From contig OY741265.1 of the NCBI GenBank assembly GCA_963514095.1, positions 29,940,290 to 30,004,289 on the forward strand: 64,000 nt of DNA, in the 5' to 3' direction. Numbering within the stretch: the first letter of the stretch is position 1; each line of letters starts with the position of its first letter. Positions 62,701 through 64,000 of this stretch are shown here, in pieces. The translations under genes were made by a program, and so were the position numbers. The stretch is from Eutrigla gurnardus (taxonomy: Eukaryota; Chordata; Actinopteri; Perciformes; Triglidae). The notes under the pieces are model-generated. The model was not told the DNA's origin, did not search any database, and worked only from the letters and a program-made list of their open reading frames with translations.

Positions 62701-62809
62701 ACGAAGGGAGCGAGCTGCAGGATGACAGAGTTGAGGTCTCCGGCGTAAGTAGACAGGTTCTGCCACCTGCCCGGCTCCCAGCGGTCCTCCTCAAACTGGA
62801 CCAGGAATT
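30247..62809 (-). CDS. nfasc: neurofascin, 3' part of gene (13 exons, FnIII-1 to C-terminus)
   Basis: L1-family neuronal and glial cell adhesion molecule that acts at axon initial segments, nodes and paranodes. Thirteen minus-strand exons join in phase (2 + 2073 nt, 690 residues plus stop, no internal stop): 62612-62809, 61220-61290, 58910-59132, 57508-57623, 57204-57414, 56811-56933, 56033-56206, 49960-50220, 48317-48439, 43091-43237, 41605-41733, 39593-39662, 30247-30475. Order: FnIII-1 (second half), FnIII-2, 3, 4, Thr/Pro-rich mucin segment, FnIII-5, TM helix, ankyrin-binding tail. The mucin segment before FnIII-5 and the C-terminus NAIYSLA point to neurofascin rather than NrCAM, L1 or CHL1 (family knowledge). 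Ig domains and signal peptide lie beyond the right edge. All introns are GT-AG except one GC-AG after 61220. Teleosts have a and b paralogs; I cannot tell which this is. Confidence 0.95.
30744..31497. mobile_element. TTAA-target MITE, 754 bp, in the last nfasc intron
   Basis: TTAA at 30740-30743 and 31498-31501. The left end AGGGGAAGTTCTAATTATTT and right end reverse-complemented AGGACAGGTTTGGATTCTTT are divergent inverted repeats over ~50 bp, with shared TACAGT.CTCACAT deeper in. No coding frame. Confidence 0.65.
32652..32742 (+). mobile_element. SINE 3' end with (GATG)n tail
   Basis: GGGATCGGCTCCAGCCCCCC, GAATACAGGATAAGCGGTAG and then about nine GATG units (32707-32742). Same SINE tail as 24523-24622 and 37412-37703; 5'-truncated. 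Confidence 0.8.
32870..33330 (+). repeat. repeat module preceding the 13-bp satellite
   Basis: TTATTGAAAGTTACATTGTA, GGAGACCGTATTCATGTCCC and TGTGTAACCAAA match 44307-44447 (TTATTGAAAGTTAAATGGTA, GGAGACCGATTTTCATGCCC, TGTGAAACCAAA). In both places the module is followed by GTTGCGTT-type satellite sequence, so module and satellite probably form one repeat family. Confidence 0.65.
33331..33488 (+). repeat. degenerate 13-bp satellite, left part
   Basis: Imperfect copies of GTTGTTGCGTTAC (for example ATGTTGTTGCATTGTGTTGTTACGTTGTTGCAATACG). Continuous with the array at 34219-34963 if the L2 insertion is removed. Confidence 0.75.
33489..34218 (+). mobile_element. L2-type LINE 3' fragment inserted in the satellite
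   Basis: 730 bp, highly similar to 640-997 plus 3071-3452 without the hAT insertion. It carries PTITSKM, LDYCNGLLAGLPKKT, NAAARVLTKTKKCEHI and the GTGCTATACAAATAAAG tail ending CCTTGCCT. Both flanks are ACGTTGTTGCGTTACGTT satellite. Small indels relative to the first copy include an extra TAGAGGGC and a missing TTAGAAAAAC, so neither is the direct parent. Confidence 0.88.
34219..34963 (+). repeat. 13-bp satellite GTTGTTGCGTTAC, about 57 units
   Basis: A near-continuous 13-bp period, with variants (CATTAC, TTAAGTTAC, GCAGTACG) clustered toward the right end, suggesting local homogenisation. Because 13 is not divisible by 3, all three plus frames stay open and read repeating LRYVVALRCCVTL-type peptides; these are not genes. 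Confidence 0.92.
35080..37400. other. nfasc intron, no feature recognised
   Basis: Part of the 9.1-kb last intron. Unique-looking, moderately AT-rich. I looked for an RSLE-type mini-exon and for FnIII-like coding on the minus strand and found none I could support. Confidence 0.4.
37412..37703 (+). mobile_element. tRNA-derived SINE, near full length
   Basis: Head GGGGCTGCACGGTGGTGTAG with A-box TAGTGGGTAGC and B-box GGTTCGATTCC (pol III promoter), a conserved middle TGCAGTTTGCATGTTCTC, a C-run at 37648-37663, and tail TGAATACAGCTTAAGCGGTA followed by GGATGGATG. Related fragments lie at 24523, 32652 and 51373. Confidence 0.85.
37704..39592. other. nfasc intron, no feature recognised
   Basis: Continuation of the last intron. 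A GAGA-rich patch lies near 38165-38215. No repeat termini or exons that I can support. Confidence 0.4.
39593..39662 (-). CDS. nfasc: nfasc exon: cytoplasmic juxtamembrane segment
   Basis: A 70-nt exon too short for ORF finding. Acceptor GTCCTCAG/TC and donor GATTACCA/GTAAGT. It encodes (V)RDKKDLPLDPVDQKDQDGSF then DY, equivalent to [23 protein letters not shown] of human neurofascin. The phase (2 in, 2 out) fits both neighbours. The following intron is 9.1 kb, the longest visible. A neuronal RSLE mini-exon, known in L1-family genes, could lie in it, but I did not find one. Confidence 0.92.
40490..40745 (+). mobile_element. 3' tail of a LINE, ATTCTG repeats
   Basis: CAAACAAATTTCCCTGTTGA GGGACAATAAAGGAATTCTG followed by ATTCTGATTCTG is a frequently seen fish non-LTR retrotransposon 3' end with a hexamer tail. 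The body is absent. A similar tail in reverse (TCAGAATCTGAA...CCCTCGGG) occurs at 59678-59710. Confidence 0.6.
41605..41733 (-). CDS. nfasc: nfasc exon: transmembrane helix and membrane-proximal tail
   Basis: Acceptor TGTCTCCAG/CC and donor TACCCAG/GTAAGG, 129 nt. It encodes AYIDQVDIATQGW, the single-pass helix FIGLMCAIALIILILLIVCF, and the basic stop-transfer segment IKRSRGGKYP. This block is almost invariant among neurofascins. Sequence past the donor continues open for a short way (GKARHSGFDTHK...) but is intronic. Confidence 0.96.
42118..42681. mobile_element. TTAA-target MITE, 564 bp, in nfasc intron
   Basis: Inverted termini AGTCGAGCTGAAATG and, reverse-complemented, AGTCGAGCTGAAACG, flanked by TTAA at 42114-42117 and 42682-42685. 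No coding capacity. Same target-site class as 13648-13970 but different termini. Confidence 0.82.
43091..43237 (-). CDS. nfasc: nfasc exon: second half of FnIII-5
   Basis: Acceptor TGTCTTCAAG/GC and donor ACCAAAG/GTGAGA, 147 nt. It encodes DNTKKFIRVRELPPITVTDL, IAGANYHVRVYSHELDGVSS and KSVTFKTK. Joined to the previous exon the boundary reads LDS-DNTKK, matching IDSNHTKK in mammals. It ends in phase 1 into the membrane exon. Confidence 0.93.
44270..45030 (+). repeat. composite dispersed repeat with degenerate GTTGY satellite
   Basis: Left part (44270-44500) matches 32870-33060. The middle (44515-44645) is degenerate GTTATGTTGCGTTGTTATG satellite. The right part (44645-45030) matches the minus strand of 26770-27250. 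So two modules seen separately elsewhere are joined here through the satellite. Confidence 0.7.
47323..48110. mobile_element. inverted-repeat element with 48-bp minisatellite (copy 1)
   Basis: Left end AATGGTTACCATGAATTAGA followed by CATATGATG; right end reverse-complemented ACTATACCATGAATTATACATATGATGTTTGTCAATTTAAAAG, the same terminus as copy 2. The array occupies 47349-47860. The region right of the array (GATAAAAAGAGTCGCTTG to GGACTTGAACAGTTATC) matches copy 2 at 54458-54614. Lies in the intron between the two FnIII-5 exons. Confidence 0.75.
47349..47860 (+). repeat. 48-bp minisatellite, 10-11 copies
   Basis: Unit begins GTCTCTCTGTGTGTTGGGTA, then CCAGGATGTAACGTTACTAT and AACAACAG. Since 48 is divisible by 3, the array stays open as repeated TGLSVCWVPGCNVTIT; this is an artefact, not a protein. 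A few units carry single changes (GTTACC, GTAGCG). Confidence 0.95.
48317..48439 (-). CDS. nfasc: nfasc exon: first half of FnIII-5
   Basis: Acceptor TTGTGTAG/TG and donor CTGGACA/GTAAGA, 123 nt. It encodes VSEWEIWNVTVEPNSNYANV followed by SWRHNFPAGSSEFVLEFTLD. The IWNVTVxPNSxxANxxWxHNF signature is that of neurofascin FnIII-5. NVT and NVS are sequons. The exon ends in phase 1. Confidence 0.94.
48440..49959. other. nfasc intron, no feature recognised
   Basis: A 1.5-kb intron between the mucin exon and FnIII-5. A short imperfect TATGTAGA(G/T)GACTATG repeat at 48730-48830. No exon or element ends. Confidence 0.5.
49960..50220 (-). CDS. nfasc: nfasc exon: Thr/Pro-rich mucin-like (PAT) segment
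   Basis: Acceptor CCTTGTAG/TC and donor TTGG/GTACAT (weak but in phase), 261 nt. It encodes VELTDATVASAFSPTPPPLA, a Pro/Thr stretch, a run of about twenty Thr codons (ACT/ACC) broken by few other residues, then EATTTTLPPELVTFKRPDQN. This corresponds to the O-glycosylated PAT domain of NF186, between FnIII-4 and FnIII-5. The Thr run (about 50040-50098) is a trinucleotide repeat and probably length-variable. Open frames on the opposite strand and other minus frames here are shadows of it. Confidence 0.9.
50719..50763. repeat. (CA)n microsatellite
   Basis: 45 bp of uninterrupted CA in the intron upstream of the mucin exon. Confidence 0.95.
51373..51480 (+). mobile_element. SINE fragment with internal deletion
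   Basis: GGGGCTGCACAGTGATGTAG starts like the SINE at 37412 and CACTTCACAGTGAGAGGGTCC follows the A-box region. It then jumps to ACCTGTCTGTCTCTACATGT, which lies near the 3' third of the full copy, so the middle is deleted. Confidence 0.75.
53913..54652. mobile_element. inverted-repeat element with 48-bp minisatellite (copy 2)
   Basis: Left terminus AATTGTACTATGAATTACAC then ATATGATGTTTGTTAATTTAAAAG; right terminus reverse-complemented AATTGTACCATGAATTATAC then ATGTTTGTCAATTTAAAAG: clear inverted repeats of about 40 bp. Array at 54043-54433. In addition TTCTGATCCTGTTTGAAT at 53680 reappears inverted just outside the right end (54649-54666). Lies in the intron between FnIII-4 and the mucin exon. 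Confidence 0.82.
54043..54433 (+). repeat. 48-bp minisatellite, 8 copies
   Basis: Same unit as 47349-47860, nearly identical copy to copy; only the last diverges (ACTCACACTAACAACAG). Both strands stay open (VCWVPGCNV and CCYSNVTSWYPTHRET repeats) only because the unit length is a multiple of three. Confidence 0.95.
54950..55205. mobile_element. hAT-like remnants with TGTATGGGAAACAC ends
   Basis: AATGTATGGGAAACACATGG at 54984 and CTATGTATGGGAAACACTGC at 55188 are direct copies of a common fish hAT-type terminus (reverse complement CAGTGTTTCCCATACAT). A (GT)n tract (55002-55048) lies between. No complete element. Confidence 0.5.
56033..56206 (-). CDS. nfasc: nfasc exon: second half of FnIII-4
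   Basis: Acceptor GTGTGTAG/TG and donor AATGAAG/GTCAGT, 174 nt. It encodes NGSRLGRLHLETFPPNATEF through RSTRYRFNLSARTAVGSGE and SPHFANE. The TRYRF...LSARTAVGSGE stretch matches the vertebrate RYRFTLSARTQVGSGEA signature. NGS and NAT are N-glycosylation sequons. The exon ends in phase 1 and joins the mucin exon 5.8 kb downstream. Confidence 0.94.
56811..56933 (-). CDS. nfasc: nfasc exon: first half of FnIII-4
   Basis: Acceptor GGTTGTAG/TG and donor CAAACAG/GTGGGC, 123 nt, phase 1 to phase 1. It encodes VPDAPKVFSVNRRGFDTVHL followed by HWEKPLEPNGNLVGYQLKYQT, a typical FnIII A-C strand half with the family's EPNGxxxGY motif. Confidence 0.94.
57204..57414 (-). CDS. nfasc: nfasc exon: second half of FnIII-3
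   Basis: Acceptor TGCTCCCCAG/TTG and donor GGAG/GTGAGG, 211 nt. It encodes LHYWRESSLVPGLVVSKEKE, then GLVPYSKYKMFMVVANSRFESPPS and EFTTKEG. The conserved HYWRESS and PYSNYK-type signatures identify the domain. Where I recall mammalian neurofascin having an RGD tripeptide (VVNGRGDGP), this sequence reads NSRFESP, so the RGD is absent. It ends in phase 1, matching the next exon. Confidence 0.93.
57508..57623 (-). CDS. nfasc: nfasc exon: first half of FnIII-3
   Basis: Acceptor CGTTTAG/AG and donor TACAGA/GTGAGG, 116 nt. It encodes PTDAPTDLRVAKVDSTMAHVHW and ends VRGEFKEYR. The EYR end joins in phase 0 to LHYWRESS, as EYR-AYYWRESS does in mammals. In mammals the FnIII-3 exons are included in glial NF155 and skipped in neuronal NF186, so this exon pair is a candidate alternatively spliced cassette: 116 + 211 = 327 nt, which preserves frame when skipped. 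Confidence 0.93.
57624..58909. other. nfasc intron, no feature recognised
   Basis: AT-rich 1.3-kb intron within which I see no exon, repeat array or element ends. Confidence 0.5.
58910..59132 (-). CDS. nfasc: nfasc exon: second half of FnIII-2
   Basis: Acceptor TTCTCCAG/CCTCTG and donor GAGGACA/GTAAGT, 223 nt. It encodes PLLDLERNGPNLHYGVWWRR through WSNVTTVASKHVVHD, VPYEIKIQARNEFGPGPES and VTGYSGED. The last part matches the conserved VPYEIRVQAENDFGKGPEP...GYSGED of vertebrate neurofascin. NVT is a potential N-glycosylation sequon. The exon ends in phase 1. Confidence 0.94.
59461..60356. mobile_element. non-autonomous DNA element, TAGGCTCGTTCGAGATG ends
   Basis: TAGGCTCGTTCGAGATGAAC at 59461 and, reverse-complemented from 60356, TAGGCTCGTTCGAGATGGCG: a 17-bp perfect terminal match. 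Target duplication unclear. Holds a LINE-tail-like segment (59678-59710) and AT-rich DNA. Superfamily undetermined. Confidence 0.7.
61220..61290 (-). CDS. nfasc: nfasc exon: first half of FnIII-2, ends at a GC donor
   Basis: This 71-nt exon encodes PDAIPRGLRGWGSKKDNMEISWE, the A-B strands of FnIII-2; the human equivalent includes NNMEITW. The acceptor is TTCCAACCAG/CC. The exon/intron junction reads TGGGAG/GCAAGT, a GC-type donor with an otherwise strong consensus. Phase supports it: TGG GAG ends in phase 0 and the next exon opens CCT CTG in phase 0. GT dinucleotides a few bases downstream would break the frame. An internal CCCCAG could be an alternative acceptor but fits the family alignment less well. 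Confidence 0.88.
61778..62100 (+). mobile_element. PIF/Harbinger remnant with Myb/SANT-like start
   Basis: Terminus-like GGGCTATTGCACAAAAGCAG at 61780 is typical of fish Harbinger elements. A short frame at 61987-62081 encodes MTTVTFSQTEHERLMEAYEE followed by VKLLLKRRTGV, resembling the start of the Myb-like Harbinger accessory protein, and then stops. Old and truncated. Confidence 0.55.
62612..62809 (-). CDS. nfasc: nfasc exon: second half of FnIII-1
   Basis: Acceptor CTCTGCAG/AA and donor GCTG/GTGAGG give 2 + 195 + 1 nt. The translation starts FLVQFEEDRWEPGRW and includes VNYQFRVLAINAVGQSQPS, the F/G strands of a fibronectin III fold, and ends YKTSGA. From memory, human neurofascin reads VVEYEEDQFEPG and VNYQFRVIAINEVGSSHPS here. 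It starts in phase 1, so the partner exon coding for strands A-C must lie beyond the right edge; I found no candidate between 62810 and 64000. Confidence 0.93.
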
Positions 62810-63327
62810 CTGCAGAGACCAACGACGGGCATGAGACGAGGCAGAACGCTTCCTGTTGAATCAGTGGAGATCTAGGAGGGATCATGTGGTCCCTGAAGAG
62901 GTTCCGCAGGTTTTCTAGGATCTCCTTCAGTTGTGGCTTTGTGTATTCTTGTATTATGTCATTTAATCCCCTCATTTGGAGTTTATTGAGCCTGTGACAT
63001 TATACTTTATAAACCTTCCTATCAATACAGATTATAATCATCATTGTATAAGCAAAAGACCCATGTTTCTCAGATGGGTTAGAATTGTAGCCTATCAGTA
63101 TGTATTTCCTTTGTTCAGTCATGAGTATTTACTATTTCAGCATCCCTTTATTATCATTTTTTCCACATGGCGTGATTGCATAGACCCGATGCAACGGCAC
63201 AAATGAGGGAAATTAACCAAATTTACTCATGTATTAGCATGAGCGAAAGTCTAACAGTGTTGAGTTCATCCTCCTGTCATCCTGACGTTGCTGAATCACA
63301 AATGGAGGAAACAAATCCTGTCCCCTG

Positions 63328-63660
63328 TGTCTGTGGTCCCCCAGAGGTCTAGATAGTAACTCACATTAGTCCAGAGACCAGACCAGACTATGTGGAGAAA
63401 CCAGAGACTGTCTGTGGTCCCCCAGAGGTCTAGATAGTAGCTCACATTAGTCCAGAGACCAGACCAGACCATGTGGAGAAACCAGAGACTGTGTGTGGTC
63501 CCCCAGAGGTCTAGATAGTAGCTCACATTAGTCCAGAGACCAGACCAGACTATGTGGAGAAACCAGCGACTGTCTGTGGTCCCCCAGAGGTCTAGATAGT
63601 AGCTCACATTAGTCCAGAGACCAGACCAGACTATGTGGAGAAACCAGCGACTGTCTGTGG
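63328..63660. repeat. 81-bp minisatellite, about 4 copies
   Basis: Copies begin near 63331, 63412, 63493 and 63574 with CTGTGGTCCCCCAGAGGTCT, followed by AGATAGTAGCTCACATTAGT and CCAGAGACCAGACCAGACTA. Differences are single bases. The unit is a multiple of three, giving an open but meaningless minus-strand frame. Confidence 0.95.
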
Positions 63661-64000
63661 TGATGGAGCAGCTACAATGTTAGCGTAGCCTAGCACCCAT
63701 CAACCAGACTCCATTCAGAAAACAAGCATTTTAAAAGTTGCAGACAGACCTAACAAAGCAATGACTTCAGACTACAAATCATCATCATTATGGAGTTATT
63801 TAAGCATCGTTTTTATTGATATTCAATCACCGCTAAATAGTTTATTTGGGGTTCATCCAGCTGTGGTAAACCAGCCGATGTGTGCCTTGCTAGATCCTGT
63901 TTGGTGAAATTCACTAAGCACCTCTGGATGATGTCATGAAAATGTGCTTCGACCACGGCATCCCACGTCACCTATCCATCTCTCCTTTACCAACACGATG

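Noticed and set aside
62810..62975. Extension of the FnIII-1 frame upstream to 62975
   Set aside because: A good acceptor (CTCTGCAG) at 62810 marks the exon edge and upstream residues do not resemble FnIII.
63296..63607. 103-residue minus frame with WGTTDSLWFLH repeats
   Set aside because: 81-bp minisatellite read-through.

Overview
This is vertebrate, almost certainly teleost fish, nuclear DNA. It has a low density of split coding exons with GT-AG introns, many CA/GT microsatellites, and repeat families typical of fish: L2 and Rex1-like LINEs, tRNA-derived SINEs ending in GATG repeats, hAT, Tc1/mariner, PIF/Harbinger and TTAA-target MITEs. There are no bacterial operons, CRISPR arrays or rRNA genes.

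The one recognisable host gene is neurofascin (nfasc; a or b paralog not decidable here), on the minus strand from about 62.8 kb down to its stop codon at 30247-30249. Thirteen exons join in phase without a stop into the last ~690 residues: the second half of FnIII-1, FnIII-2, FnIII-3, FnIII-4, a Thr/Pro-rich mucin-like (PAT) segment, FnIII-5, the transmembrane helix and the whole cytoplasmic tail with the FIGQY ankyrin-binding motif and the SLA C-terminus. The Ig domains and the first FnIII-1 exon lie beyond the right edge. Because FnIII-3 and the PAT/FnIII-5 exons are all present, both NF155-like and NF186-like isoforms could be produced.

The left 27 kb has no host gene I can recognise. It is a graveyard of mobile elements, several nested: an L2 LINE split by a hAT element that is itself split by a second hAT (506-3452); a Tc1 remnant (9610-10371); a 2.9-kb Tc1/mariner-superfamily element with terminal inverted repeats, TA duplications and an apparently intact three-exon transposase (10474-13404); a TTAA MITE (13648-13970); a PIF/Harbinger element with a tRNA-like insert (14420-15579); a second Tc1 copy split by another element (16037-18390); a hAT MITE with a perfect 8-bp target duplication (18668-19662); and a Rex1/CR1-like LINE with a long open RT frame (20273-22620).

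The neurofascin introns carry more repeats. Two copies of an inverted-repeat element containing a 48-bp minisatellite lie in the introns either side of the mucin exon pair. A 13-bp GTTGTTGCGTTAC satellite is split by an L2 insertion, an 81-bp minisatellite lies upstream of the first visible exon, and two further TTAA MITEs are present. Points most worth checking are the intact intron-bearing transposon, the minisatellite-carrying element family, a GC-AG intron in FnIII-2 and a CAGCAG tandem acceptor at the last exon.
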